NCBI GenBank assembly: GCA_029263895.1
Contig: JARIDO010000029.1
Span: 19,749 to 83,748, forward strand
Direction of reading: 5' to 3'
DNA length: 64,000 nucleotides
Source of the DNA: Sporosarcina sp.
GTDB lineage: Bacteria > Bacillota > Bacilli > Bacillales_A > Planococcaceae
The notes beneath the pieces are model-generated. The model was not told the origin of the DNA. It worked only from the letters and a program-made list of their open reading frames with translations, and did not search any database. The position numbers and the translations under genes were made by a program. Below, piece after piece: positions 26,664 through 35,366 of this stretch. Every line of letters starts with the position of its first letter. The stretch's first letter is position 1.

Positions 26664-27491
26664 TTAAAGGAATATAATTATCGCTAAAATTGCTGCTAAC
26701 ACAAGTCTGTATATCGCAAACGGCACTAATTTCACACGTGAAATTAGCTTCAAGAAGAAACGAATGGAGATGAGCGCAAAAACAAATGCACTAATAAAAC
26801 CAACAATGTAGAATGATAGATCATCCATGGACAGATCTTCCCAATTCTTCATAACGGACACAAGACTTGCACCCATCATAATAGGTACTGCCATAATAAA
26901 TGTGAAATCCGCTGCTGTTTTATGATTCATGCCAAATAGAACACCGCCCGAAATTGTTGCACCTGACCGTGAAAAGCCTGGCCATAAAGACAAACATTGA
27001 ACTAAACCGACAGTAAATGCTTGTTTATAAGTAATCTGATCCAGCGATACGACTCTCGGTTTTTTGGGACCGAACTTGTCAGCAGCTATCATTAGAATGG
27101 AGCCTGCAACGAGTGCGACGAGTACCGTTTTCACACCAGATAACTCTAAGTCAATAAAGTCTTTCAGCACAAAGCCAACAATAACAGCTGGCAACATCCC
27201 GATAATGACATGTAATAGATTAAAACTTGAATTCATTTTTTGTCCTTCAATTTTATAAAGTCCGACTAAACTAAATAATCGTTTCCAAAACACAACGATA
27301 ACAGCTAATATCGAGCCTAGTTGAATGACGATTTTAAACGTAAATGCAGATCGGTCTCCTAGAAAGTTCGTTATCTTTAACCACATATCATCCACGATTA
27401 TTAAGTGACCTGTAGACGATACAGGTGCAAACTCCGTCATTCCTTCAACAAATCCTAAAATTAGCGCTTTCAGTAAATCAAATAATTCCAT
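26664..27491 (-). CDS. uppP: Undecaprenyl-diphosphatase UppP (BacA)
   Basis: A 275-aa membrane enzyme that dephosphorylates undecaprenyl pyrophosphate to recycle the lipid carrier for peptidoglycan, and gives bacitracin resistance. Both family motifs are present: EGMTEFAPVSSTGHLI near the N-terminus (E-x3-E..PVSSTGH) and PGFSRSGATISGG in the middle, with about eight helices. It follows the dedA gene by 6 bp, so the two are one operon. Confidence 0.95.
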   Translation of the reverse strand: MELFDLLKALILGFVEGMTEFAPVSSTGHLIIVDDMWLKITNFLGDRSAFTFKIVIQLGSILAVIVVFWKRLFSLVGLYKIEGQKMNSSFNLLHVIIGMLPAVIVGFVLKDFIDLELSGVKTVLVALVAGSILMIAADKFGPKKPRVVSLDQITYKQAFTVGLVQCLSLWPGFSRSGATISGGVLFGMNHKTAADFTFIMAVPIMMGASLVSVMKNWEDLSMDDLSFYIVGFISAFVFALISIRFFLKLISRVKLVPFAIYRLVLAAILAIIIFL

Positions 27492-27497
27492 AAGGTT

Positions 27498-28109
27498 TTA
27501 CACTCTCTTTCTGCGAAAACGGCTATACCAAATGTACACCGCAATTCCGCCTAGTACTAGTAAGATATACGTAACCGTTGAATAGACATCCATATACGAA
27601 ATAATGGATTTCCAACTATCACCAACAGCTGCACCAAGAACAACAAGAATTGTATTCCAAATTAAACTTCCTATTGCCGTTAACAACACAAACAGTACAA
27701 AATTCATGTTAGACATCCCTGCAGGTATGGAAATCAAACTTCGGATGAGCGGAACTAATCGACAAAGTAATACTGTCCATGGACCATATCTATCAAACCA
27801 TGCATCCGCCCGATGAACATCTTTACGTGTAAGACGAAGTATTTTCCCCCAACGGGCGACGATTTTCTCTAGTCGCGCGACATCCACTAACATTCCGATG
27901 CAATATAATAACATCGCACCTATTACTGATCCTGTTGTTGCAGCTGTGATGACACCAACACGCGTCATATCTGAATAGGTAGTCATGAAACCACCAAAAG
28001 TTAAAATAAGTTCAGAAGGAATCGGCGGAAATAGATTCTCAATCATGATTAATAGAAAAACACCAAAATAGCCAAATTCACTCATAAATGAAGTAATCCA
28101 ATTTTCCAC
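27498..28109 (-). CDS. DedA family membrane protein
   Basis: A 203-aa DedA/SNARE-associated protein. Motifs: FLLIMIENLFPPIPSELILTFGGF at the N-terminus and FDRYGPWTVLLCRLVPLIRSLISIPAGMSNM, the conserved F-x-R-x-x-P-x-x-R-x-x-x-S-x-P-AG pattern. Recent work shows DedA proteins (UptA) flip undecaprenyl phosphate; pairing with uppP here fits a role in the same lipid-carrier cycle. GTG start with GAGGGTG upstream. Confidence 0.9.
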   Translation of the reverse strand: MENWITSFMSEFGYFGVFLLIMIENLFPPIPSELILTFGGFMTTYSDMTRVGVITAATTGSVIGAMLLYCIGMLVDVARLEKIVARWGKILRLTRKDVHRADAWFDRYGPWTVLLCRLVPLIRSLISIPAGMSNMNFVLFVLLTAIGSLIWNTILVVLGAAVGDSWKSIISYMDVYSTVTYILLVLGGIAVYIWYSRFRRKRV

Positions 28110-28244
28110 GTTACACCCTCGACTTTCTAACTTTACTAAATGAACATACCAAGTGCAAATAGAATTCTCACGTTAGATGAATTCATGCCTCCTAAACAGG
28201 TCCTCGACATAGGACGGATTTAAAAAAAAGAGGTTTCTTCTACC

Positions 28245-28385
28245 TGTGGACAATATCCCTTTATACAATGTTATTCACAGCAATCGGTGTATAACACTAT
28301 AGAGTTGTTGATAATTTCAGACTTTTCACTATAAATTTGTGTTTTTAACGTTAAAAACATACTTTTTTAATAAAAGATATCCACA
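28245..28385. other. Intergenic DnaA-box cluster and palindrome
   Basis: In the gene-free 28110-28538 stretch, four 8/9 matches to TTATCCACA occur: 28245-28253 (minus strand), 28271-28279, 28306-28314 (minus strand) and 28377-28385. Between them lies an 18-bp perfect palindrome GTTTTTAACGTTAAAAAC (28341-28358). No dnaA or dnaN is nearby, so this is not oriC; it may be a DnaA-titrating or regulatory cluster, or chance in AT-rich DNA. Confidence 0.45.
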
Positions 28386-28538
28386 ACTCTACTCTTCATA
28401 ATCGTGAGAAAATCGCCAAAAGGCACTACCCGAAGAGGGGAAAGCCATTTTGACGATTTCTCAATATTTCTTTTATAAAAATCGTAAAAAGAAACCTAAT
28501 CTTTGTTTTTCGTCACGAGTTCACGCTTACAATTTTAG

Positions 28539-30158
28539 TTAAACTCGTTGATAATAAGCATCCATTTGATTCCGCAATGCGGCTTTAAGGAATTTTCCGA
28601 CTGATGTCTTCGGAATTTCATCTAAAAACACAATATCATCTGGAACCCACCACTTCGCAAATTGCCCTTCCATATAGGATAATAACGCTTGTTTCGTTTC
28701 GTCATTTCCAATTTGTCCTTCTTTTAATACAACACACGCAAGCGGTCTCTCCTGCCACTGCTCATGCGGGATTGCAATTACAGCTGCTTCAAAAACAGCT
28801 TCATGTGTCATCAAAGCATTTTCGAGATCAACTGAAGAAATCCATTCACCGCCACTTTTGATCAAATCTTTTGTACGATCCATCAATTTCAAATAACCGA
28901 AGTCAGTCATAACAGCAATATCACCTGTATACAGCCAGCCATCTTTAAATGCTTCCGCTGTTCGCTCGTCTTTATAATACTCACTCGCAATCCAAGGTCC
29001 TCGAACGGTTAATTCCCCCATCGTCTTGCCATCCCAAGGCACTTCACCATTTTCATTCACTACCCGTATTTCTAAGCCTGGCATAACAAGTCCTTGTAGT
29101 GCACGAATGTCGATTTTTTCATCCATCGATAAATCTTCCATATCTGCCGTTAAGACCGATAAACTGACAAGTGGAGACGTTTCTGTCATACCATATCCGA
29201 CGATGAATGGTATGCCAAGCTTCTCCTCAAATGCACGAATTAACCCTTTAGGAGATGCAGAACCACCACAAATGATGCCGCGAACGGAAGACAAATCTCT
29301 CGGATTTTGTTCTTGTTCACGCAATACTGCTAGCCATATCGTTGGCACACCTGCTGACACTGTAACTTTTTCCTGCTCAATCAAATCGAGAAGGATTTGA
29401 GGGTTCAAACCCGGTCCTGGTAACACTTGGGTAGTCCCAAAAAATACAGAAGCAAACGGAATTCCCCATGCATTTACATGGAACATCGGTACAACCGGCA
29501 TTGCAATATCACTTTCACGAAGACCCATCGCATCTGATAAACCAAGTGCATAACTGTGTAATACAAGTCCACGATGTGTATAGACGACACCTTTTGGATT
29601 TCCTGTCGTGGCAGACGTGTAGCACATACCAGCAGGCGTGTTTTCATCCAAATCCTCTGGGAATTCAAATGCATCGGAGGCCTCTTCTAACAACGCCTCG
29701 TACGCATGTACATTTTCTAAATTCGTTGGTGGAATTTCTTTACTATCCCCCATAATGACATAATGTTTTACTGTCTTAAGCATTGGTGCCAGTTGCTGAA
29801 GATGAGGGAACAAATTATCGTCTACGAGAAGAATTTCATCTTCCGCATGGTTGATCACATACGCGATATGTTCGGGTGATAAACGAATATTAATCATGTG
29901 AAGGATTGCTCCTGTGCACGGCACCCCAAAATATGCTTCTAGATGACGGTGATGATTCCACCCAAAAGAACCAACCTTCGTCCCATGTTTCATACCTAGC
30001 TTTGTAAGCGCATCTGCTAATTTGCGTGTTCGTTTCGCAAATTCACGGTAGGGAATGCGATGAATTGTATCCTCCGCTGTCCGAGAAATAATGAGTTTGT
30101 TCGGAAAAAATTGCTCTGCCCTTTTTACGAATGACGATAGAATTAACGGTGTTTGCAT
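28539..30158 (-). CDS. Acyl-CoA ligase (long/medium-chain fatty-acid CoA synthetase)
   Basis: A 539-aa AMP-forming ligase that activates a fatty acid with ATP and CoA. ANL-family motifs: the P-loop YTSATTGNPKGVVYTHRG (A3), GYGMTETSP (A5), GWLYTGDIAVMTDFGYLKLMDR (A7-A8) and PKTSVGKFLKAALR with the C-terminal catalytic Lys (A10). WNHHRHLEAYFGVP near the N-terminus is typical of the AlkK/FadD-like subgroup. Start: ATG at 30158, AAGGGAG about 11 nt upstream. It follows the thiolase gene on the same strand, which suggests fatty-acid degradation. Confidence 0.88.
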   Translation of the reverse strand: MQTPLILSSFVKRAEQFFPNKLIISRTAEDTIHRIPYREFAKRTRKLADALTKLGMKHGTKVGSFGWNHHRHLEAYFGVPCTGAILHMINIRLSPEHIAYVINHAEDEILLVDDNLFPHLQQLAPMLKTVKHYVIMGDSKEIPPTNLENVHAYEALLEEASDAFEFPEDLDENTPAGMCYTSATTGNPKGVVYTHRGLVLHSYALGLSDAMGLRESDIAMPVVPMFHVNAWGIPFASVFFGTTQVLPGPGLNPQILLDLIEQEKVTVSAGVPTIWLAVLREQEQNPRDLSSVRGIICGGSASPKGLIRAFEEKLGIPFIVGYGMTETSPLVSLSVLTADMEDLSMDEKIDIRALQGLVMPGLEIRVVNENGEVPWDGKTMGELTVRGPWIASEYYKDERTAEAFKDGWLYTGDIAVMTDFGYLKLMDRTKDLIKSGGEWISSVDLENALMTHEAVFEAAVIAIPHEQWQERPLACVVLKEGQIGNDETKQALLSYMEGQFAKWWVPDDIVFLDEIPKTSVGKFLKAALRNQMDAYYQRV

Positions 30159-30365
30159 CAATAGAATCGCTCCCTTTTCTTGTGAACTATTTTTTAGAAG
30201 GTCCATGAAGATAGTATGCATTCTTGATTTCGTTTATTCCTAGCTACTCATTCCTAATCTATAAGAAGATTTAAATCCATCGCCCCCATCCAAATCACTA
30301 CTAACAAAACTACGTATCTATTGGAGAATCATGTTGTACACTGTTGACGTTTTTTCATTGAAATG

Positions 30366-31514
30366 TCATAGACGTTCTATAATCGTGGCATTCGCCATTC
30401 CCATTCCTTCACAGATTGCAAGGAGTCCAAATCGCTTGCCTGTATGTTGTAATTCATGAATGAGTGATACGAATAGTTTAGTTCCTGTTGCTCCTAATGG
30501 ATGACCAAGGGCGATCGCTCCGCCATTTGGATTCAGCTTGTCCATGTCTGCACCCGTCTCTCTTAACCACGCTAATGGAACCGGAGCGAATGCCTCGTTC
30601 ACTTCATATACATCCATCTCGCTAATTGTTTTTCCTGCTTTTTGCAAAACCTTTCGCGTCGCTTCAATCGGCCCGGTTAACATTAGCGTCGGATCAGATC
30701 CAGTAACCGAACAAGCAACAATTCGAGCAAGTGGCGTACAACCTAGTTCATCAGCTTTTTGGCGTGACATAAGTAAAACTGCTGATGCACCATCACTCAT
30801 CTGACTTGAATTGCCAGCAGTAATCACACCCGCCTCATCAAACACGGTTCGTAATCCACCTAATATTTCTACTGTCGTTTCTGGGCGGGGTCCTTCATCT
30901 TCACCAATCCATTTACTTCGTCCATCTTCCGTTACTACTTTTACGGGTACAATTTCCTTATTAAATCTACCTTCCCTAATTGCACGTAGGGCCTTTTGAT
31001 GACTTTCAAATGAAAATGTATCTAGTTCTGTGCGCGTTAACCCCCACTTATCGGCAATTCGTTCTGCTGATAATCCTTGATTAATAATTTCATATTTTTG
31101 TGTTAACTTTACACTAGGTTTCACTCCAGCAACATTTGACATCATCGGTATGCGCGTCATACTTTCTACACCACCCGCAATCACGATTTCCATATCGCCA
31201 GCTGCAATGGCTTGTGCAGCAAAATGGACTGCTTGCTGACTAGAACCACATTGTCGATCAATTGTTACACCTGGCACATGGACAGGAAAATCGGCGATTA
31301 ACGCTGCAGATCTTGCGATATTACCGCCTTGTTCTCCGACTTGTGTAACACATCCTAAAATAACATCTTCAACTTCCCCTTTAGGAATTTTAGCTCTATT
31401 GACTACTTCCTCTAAAACAATCGCAGCAAGTTCATCAGGTCTATAAGATGAAAAACTTCCCTTTCGTCTTGTTACCGCGGTTCTAACGCCTGCGACGATG
31501 ACCACTTCTCTCAT
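30366..31514 (-). CDS. Acetyl-CoA acetyltransferase / 3-ketoacyl-CoA thiolase
   Basis: A 382-aa thiolase. Catalytic residues: the nucleophilic Cys in TIDRQCGSSQQAVHFAA (about residue 88), the His in NPNGGAIALGHPLGATG and the second Cys in LLAICEGMGMANATIIE near the end. It cleaves or forms 3-ketoacyl-CoA. GGGGTG precedes the ATG. A perfect cre site 53 bp upstream indicates glucose repression, as expected for degradative thiolases, and the acyl-CoA ligase lies downstream. Confidence 0.92.
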   Translation of the reverse strand: MREVVIVAGVRTAVTRRKGSFSSYRPDELAAIVLEEVVNRAKIPKGEVEDVILGCVTQVGEQGGNIARSAALIADFPVHVPGVTIDRQCGSSQQAVHFAAQAIAAGDMEIVIAGGVESMTRIPMMSNVAGVKPSVKLTQKYEIINQGLSAERIADKWGLTRTELDTFSFESHQKALRAIREGRFNKEIVPVKVVTEDGRSKWIGEDEGPRPETTVEILGGLRTVFDEAGVITAGNSSQMSDGASAVLLMSRQKADELGCTPLARIVACSVTGSDPTLMLTGPIEATRKVLQKAGKTISEMDVYEVNEAFAPVPLAWLRETGADMDKLNPNGGAIALGHPLGATGTKLFVSLIHELQHTGKRFGLLAICEGMGMANATIIERL

Positions 31515-31566
31515 CCCAACACCCCATTCACTGAATAAACAGTTTTTAATCTATTTATAGTTTACA

Positions 31567-31580
31567 TGAAAGCGTTATCA
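31567..31580. promoter_or_regulatory. Perfect cre site upstream of the thiolase gene
   Basis: TGAAAGCGTTATCA matches the cre consensus at all 14 positions, 53 bp upstream of the thiolase start and about 65 bp before the lia promoter. Confidence 0.85.
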
Positions 31581-31645
31581 TTTTCCATTTATATTCAAAA
31601 CTAATTCAGCCTCAGGACCTAGATGAATTTCCGCACTACGACCGT

Positions 31646-31673
31646 TTGGACGAGCCGTATATTCGCTTATGAT
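31646..31673 (+). promoter_or_regulatory. Probable promoter of liaIHFSR
   Basis: TTGGAC (31646-31651), 16 bp, TATGAT (31668-31673), 30 bp before liaI. A LiaR operator is expected just upstream, but no palindrome was certain. Confidence 0.5.
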
Positions 31674-31702
31674 TAATATACAAACGAAAGGAGGCACATC
31701 AC

Positions 31703-32050
31703 ATGAAAAAGTTTAGTCTTGCTCTATTTGCAATCGTAGCCGGAATCGTCGCGTTAGTAAATCTAGGTTCACTTCTAGCGCTTGTTCTTTCAGCATTGAT
31801 TGCATACGCAGGGTTTCACTACTTCCAAAAGAGCACTTCCGCACTATCCAAAATACTCTGGGCAGCAGTACTACTTATTGGACTTGTAACTGGAATTTCA
31901 AATGTACCAGCATTTTTCGGTATTATCGCCATCGTTAGCTTGATTTACGTTTGGCGGAAATGGGATAACGAAAAAAGAGATATACTTCTCACACAAACGG
32001 ATGACCCCTTTGATAACTTCGAACGTCAATGGGATGAAATCACAAAATAA
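31703..32050 (+). CDS. liaI: LiaI-like small membrane protein
   Basis: A 115-aa protein with three to four membrane helices (FSLALFAIVAGIVALVNLGSL and following) and a charged C-terminal tail (WRKWDNEKRD...). In Bacillus LiaI anchors LiaH patches at the membrane during envelope stress. AAAGGAGG precedes the ATG. Identification rests on size, topology and position directly before liaH in a liaIHFSR operon. Confidence 0.8.
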   Translation: MKKFSLALFAIVAGIVALVNLGSLLALVLSALIAYAGFHYFQKSTSALSKILWAAVLLIGLVTGISNVPAFFGIIAIVSLIYVWRKWDNEKRDILLTQTDDPFDNFERQWDEITK

Positions 32051-32066
32051 CAAGGAGGATGTTGAC

Positions 32067-32729
32067 ATGAACTCAATTTGGAACCGATTTAAGTATTCTG
32101 TGCAGGCTGATTTGCACACTATACTCGACAAAAAGGAAGACAAAAATCCAATCGCCATGCTTAACCAATACATTCGCGCAGCAGAAAAGCAAACGGAATC
32201 GATTGGTAAACTAATTGACCGTCAAGGGACATTGAAAAATGAATTAGAAAAAGAATTAACACAAGCTTCAACAATGGCAATTAAACGTAGAGTGCAGTTG
32301 GAACTGGCACAAGTTGCTGGCGAAAAAGACTTAATCGCATTTGCAGAAGAAGAAATCCTCGCTTATGCTACGCGTACCGAAACTCTGACGACTTGTATTT
32401 CAGAAACAGCAAATGAACTGATCTCGTTAGAACGAAAATTTGAAGAGATGAAGCACAAGGTAAAGGATATGAAAGTTCGACAATTACAGCTGATGGGCAA
32501 AGAAAATGTAACGCGTGCACACCGTCGAATGGATCAAATCATATCTCCAGAAAATGATGACGGCAAAGTCGCATCTGTTTCGGAACTTAAAAAGTATATC
32601 GATAGCCTTGGAAAACAGATTGACCGTGAGTATGAAAACACTTCAATGGAACGTAGACTTGAAAGTCTTATAAAAACAGCAGAAACTGACAACGAAATAA
32701 ATACGACAAAAGAAACAGAACTTGTGTAA
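32067..32729 (+). CDS. liaH: Phage-shock protein A homologue LiaH
   Basis: A 220-aa, almost all-helical coiled-coil protein of the PspA/IM30 family. It opens with IWNRFKYSVQADLHTILDKKEDKNPIAML, the family's N-terminal amphipathic helix and DPxxML-like turn, followed by long charged helices. It forms oligomers that protect the cytoplasmic membrane under antibiotic stress. Start 32067 with AAGGAGG 9 nt upstream. The gene lies 16 bp after liaI. Confidence 0.9.
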   Translation: MNSIWNRFKYSVQADLHTILDKKEDKNPIAMLNQYIRAAEKQTESIGKLIDRQGTLKNELEKELTQASTMAIKRRVQLELAQVAGEKDLIAFAEEEILAYATRTETLTTCISETANELISLERKFEEMKHKVKDMKVRQLQLMGKENVTRAHRRMDQIISPENDDGKVASVSELKKYIDSLGKQIDREYENTSMERRLESLIKTAETDNEINTTKETELV

Positions 32730-32823
32730 ACTAGTTGTAGGAGGAGAGCATTCGCCATATGCAATCCTTCTATTTATCTGTACACGCTAGATAACTCCGT
32801 CCTCAAGAAAGGGGAATACGCCG

Positions 32824-33525
32824 TTGAAACGCATTGATACGAGTAGTATTACATTTTGGGCATTTGCATTTCTGCTTCTCATATTTGCTGAAGCAACAAT
32901 CTTTCATAATGGAAATATCATATTCCTCTTTCTTGGAACCGGACTTCTCTATTACGCCACACGAAAACGTACGAAGTGGTTATTCGTTGCAGGTTTATTT
33001 TTCATTGTTGTGGCTCTCCTAACATTGTGGAGTTTAAGACTCCTCATATTCGCATCCTTGCTATTTCTTCTAGTAAAGTTATGGAAAGGTGTGCCTTCTG
33101 AAGCAATCATGCGTCCTTTAAAGGAATTTCAAATAGAAAGCCCTAACGGCATATGGAAGAACAAACTATTTTCGATTCAAGCATCTCCTTTTTCATCATA
33201 CGAATGGGAAGATGTTCATATACAAGGGGCTTTCGGTGATATTCATGTGGACGTAACGAATACTGTTCTACCAAAAGGGACTTCATTGATTTCTATCCGA
33301 CAAGGTATCGGGAAAATAAAAATTGTTTTACCCTATGATATACCTGTTCGTGTTCATTACGCATCACTACTCGGCGATGCATGTATTTTTAATAATAATC
33401 GAAAACGACTCGTCAATGAAACGCTTCATATGAAAGATAGCTATGACGATATTGAGCAGAAACAAACAGAACTCATCATTTCCCTATCAACTCTCTTTGG
33501 AGATATCGAGGTGATACGTAAATGA
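32824..33525 (+). CDS. liaF: LiaF, inhibitor of the LiaRS system
   Basis: A 233-aa protein: four N-terminal membrane helices (about 9-85) and a soluble C-terminal LiaF domain (about 110-232; SSYEWEDVHIQGAFGDIHVD to LSTLFGDIEVIRK, the FGD repeats typical of the family). LiaF keeps the LiaS kinase off without cell-wall stress. TTG start at 32824, AAAGGGG 9 nt upstream. Its stop overlaps the liaS start (ATGA). Confidence 0.88.
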   Translation: MKRIDTSSITFWAFAFLLLIFAEATIFHNGNIIFLFLGTGLLYYATRKRTKWLFVAGLFFIVVALLTLWSLRLLIFASLLFLLVKLWKGVPSEAIMRPLKEFQIESPNGIWKNKLFSIQASPFSSYEWEDVHIQGAFGDIHVDVTNTVLPKGTSLISIRQGIGKIKIVLPYDIPVRVHYASLLGDACIFNNNRKRLVNETLHMKDSYDDIEQKQTELIISLSTLFGDIEVIRK

Positions 33526-34550
33526 AGGCACTTATTGGACGTGGATTTTTTCTAACACTCCTTTTTACGACTGTTACAATTGTATATCTCTACTTTCTAT
33601 ATGAATTATCTTTACAACACGTTTGGATTGCGTTCTATGACATGAAATTCGCCGAAGTCCCACTTGGTTGGTGGATTCTTAATACTACCTTATTGCTTGG
33701 TTTCGGGATTGCTGGTTGGACTGTTGCTATTGCAAACGCAAGGGATAGAGCACTTGTAAAAGTGATTGCAGGATTGATTGACAACGAGGATGCTACACAA
33801 ACAAATGGTAGACTTCCTCGACGTGTCAATTTTGCAATTAAAAACGTTTCGGACGTGATCCACTCACAACGAAAAAGTCTTCAACGAATTACTGACGAAA
33901 GATCTGAAGCACAAGACAGAATCATACAAGAACGCATTGTACAAGAAAGACAACGACTTGCACGTGAATTGCATGACTCAGTGTCACAGCAACTATTTGC
34001 GGCTTCCATGTTGCTGTCCTCAATCACTGAACAAAACGACAAACTCGCTGAACAAAAACCACTTAAACAAGTTGAGCGTATGGTACAACAAGCACAACTT
34101 GAAATGCGTGCATTACTGCTACATTTACGACCTGCCGCACTGGCCAATAAATCGTTAGCCGAAGGGTTAGAAGAGTTGTTAGAGGAACTAAAAGAAAAAG
34201 TTACTTTCGACATTCGTTTCAGACTGGAAGAAGTTACTTTATCCAAAGGGGCAGAAGATCATTTATTCCGCATTGCGCAAGAAACATTGTCGAATACATT
34301 ACGCCATGCACAAGCGACAGAAGTGGATGTATTGTTCATCGAACGTGATAGCCTAGCCATTTTCCGAGTGCAAGACAACGGAATCGGTTTTAAGGACAGC
34401 GACGGCAAAGGTGGGTCATATGGCTTACAAAATGTGAAAGAACGAGCAATTGAAATTGGCGGTAGTTGCAAGATTGTATCTGTTCCCTCTCAAGGAACAA
34501 TTGTAGAAGTAAAACTGCCTATCTGGAAAGAAGGAGATTCAATTGATTAG
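33522..34550 (+). CDS. liaS: Sensor histidine kinase LiaS
   Basis: A 342-aa kinase with two N-terminal helices (about 8-28 and 48-70) and a very short outside loop, the intramembrane-sensing layout. HisKA_3 domain with H151 in RQRLARELHDSVSQQLF and HATPase (VQDNGIGFKD, GGSYGLQNV). With LiaF and LiaR it answers lipid-II-cycle antibiotics such as bacitracin or daptomycin. ATG overlaps liaF by 4 bp. Confidence 0.92.
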   Translation: MKALIGRGFFLTLLFTTVTIVYLYFLYELSLQHVWIAFYDMKFAEVPLGWWILNTTLLLGFGIAGWTVAIANARDRALVKVIAGLIDNEDATQTNGRLPRRVNFAIKNVSDVIHSQRKSLQRITDERSEAQDRIIQERIVQERQRLARELHDSVSQQLFAASMLLSSITEQNDKLAEQKPLKQVERMVQQAQLEMRALLLHLRPAALANKSLAEGLEELLEELKEKVTFDIRFRLEEVTLSKGAEDHLFRIAQETLSNTLRHAQATEVDVLFIERDSLAIFRVQDNGIGFKDSDGKGGSYGLQNVKERAIEIGGSCKIVSVPSQGTIVEVKLPIWKEGDSID

Positions 34551-35175
34551 GGTTTTGTTAGTTGACGACCATGAAATGGTACGTATTGGCGTGTCAGCTT
34601 ATTTACAAATCCAATCTGATATAGAAGTTGTCGGTGAAGCAGTGAATGGACGTGAAGCAGTTGAAAAAGCGCTATCACTAAGGCCTGACATTATATTGAT
34701 GGATATGGTGATGCCTGAAATGAATGGAGCAGAAGCAAGTGCAGCAATCATTAAACAATGGCCAGCAGCAAAAATCATCATCGTGACAAGCTTCTTGGAT
34801 GACGATAAAGTATATCCAGCGCTAGAGGCAGGAGCCGTCAGTTACATTCTAAAAACGTCAAATGCAAAAAGAATTGTAGACGCTATCCGAGAAACATACA
34901 ACGGGCAAACTGTATTAGAACCAGAAGTCACCACAAAGATGATGCAAAAAATGCGTGCAGGAAACGAAAAACCACTCCATGATGATTTAACGGAACGCGA
35001 GCTGGAAGTGCTCTTATTGATGGCACAAGGCAAGACCAATCAAGACATTGCTAACGACCTTTTCATCGCGATAAAGACTGTGAAGACACATGTCAGTAAT
35101 CTATTGGCAAAACTCGACGTTCAAGATCGTACACAAGCTGTCATATACGCGTTCCATAATCGATTGGTGAAATAA
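34543..35175 (+). CDS. liaR: Response regulator LiaR (NarL family)
   Basis: A 210-aa regulator: receiver with VLLVDDHEMVRIGV and phosphoacceptor D54 (IILMDMVMPEM), and a LuxR-type HTH (LTERELEVLLLMAQGKTNQDIANDLFIAIKTVKTHVSNLL). TTG start at 34543 with GAAGGAG 6 nt upstream, overlapping liaS by 8 bp. It should activate the liaI promoter at the head of this operon. Confidence 0.92.
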   Translation: MIRVLLVDDHEMVRIGVSAYLQIQSDIEVVGEAVNGREAVEKALSLRPDIILMDMVMPEMNGAEASAAIIKQWPAAKIIIVTSFLDDDKVYPALEAGAVSYILKTSNAKRIVDAIRETYNGQTVLEPEVTTKMMQKMRAGNEKPLHDDLTERELEVLLLMAQGKTNQDIANDLFIAIKTVKTHVSNLLAKLDVQDRTQAVIYAFHNRLVK

Positions 35176-35202
35176 ATTCATCGACGGTTGTGTTGGGGGA
35201 GG

Positions 35203-35307
35203 ATATCAGCGTTTTTTGGGAGGATATCAGCGTTTTTATTGGTTTTATCGGCGTTTCCTAGGCGGATATCGGCGTTTTTTGCACACTTATCGGCGTTTCA
35301 CGTCTTT
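35203..35307 (+). repeat. Five tandem 21-bp iterons, core WTATCRGCGTTT
   Basis: The 12-bp core occurs at 35203, 35224, 35245, 35266 and 35287, exactly every 21 bp: ATATCAGCGTTT twice, then TTATCGGCGTTT, ATATCGGCGTTT, TTATCGGCGTTT. The 9-bp linkers vary. The array lies between the liaR stop and the terminator. A period of two helix turns would put all cores on one face of the DNA. Purpose unknown. Confidence 0.9.
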
Positions 35308-35326
35308 CTACCTATAAAATTCCATA

Positions 35327-35364
35327 AAAAAGACCTCACTTTTTAAAAAGTGAGGTCTTTTCAT
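35327..35364. terminator. Bidirectional terminator liaR / TM-helix protein
   Basis: AAAAGACCTCACTTTTT pairs with AAAAAGTGAGGTCTTTT in a near-perfect palindrome between two convergent genes. Confidence 0.92.
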
Positions 35365-35366
35365 TA

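Noticed and set aside
28110..28538. Possible replication origin
   Set aside because: DnaA-box-like sites occur, but there is no dnaA, dnaN or DUE-like layout near; treated as a cluster only.
32770..32805. 11-codon frame after AGGAGG in the liaH-liaF gap
   Set aside because: Spacing from the Shine-Dalgarno sequence to ATG is too long (about 14 nt) and nothing in the product is recognisable.
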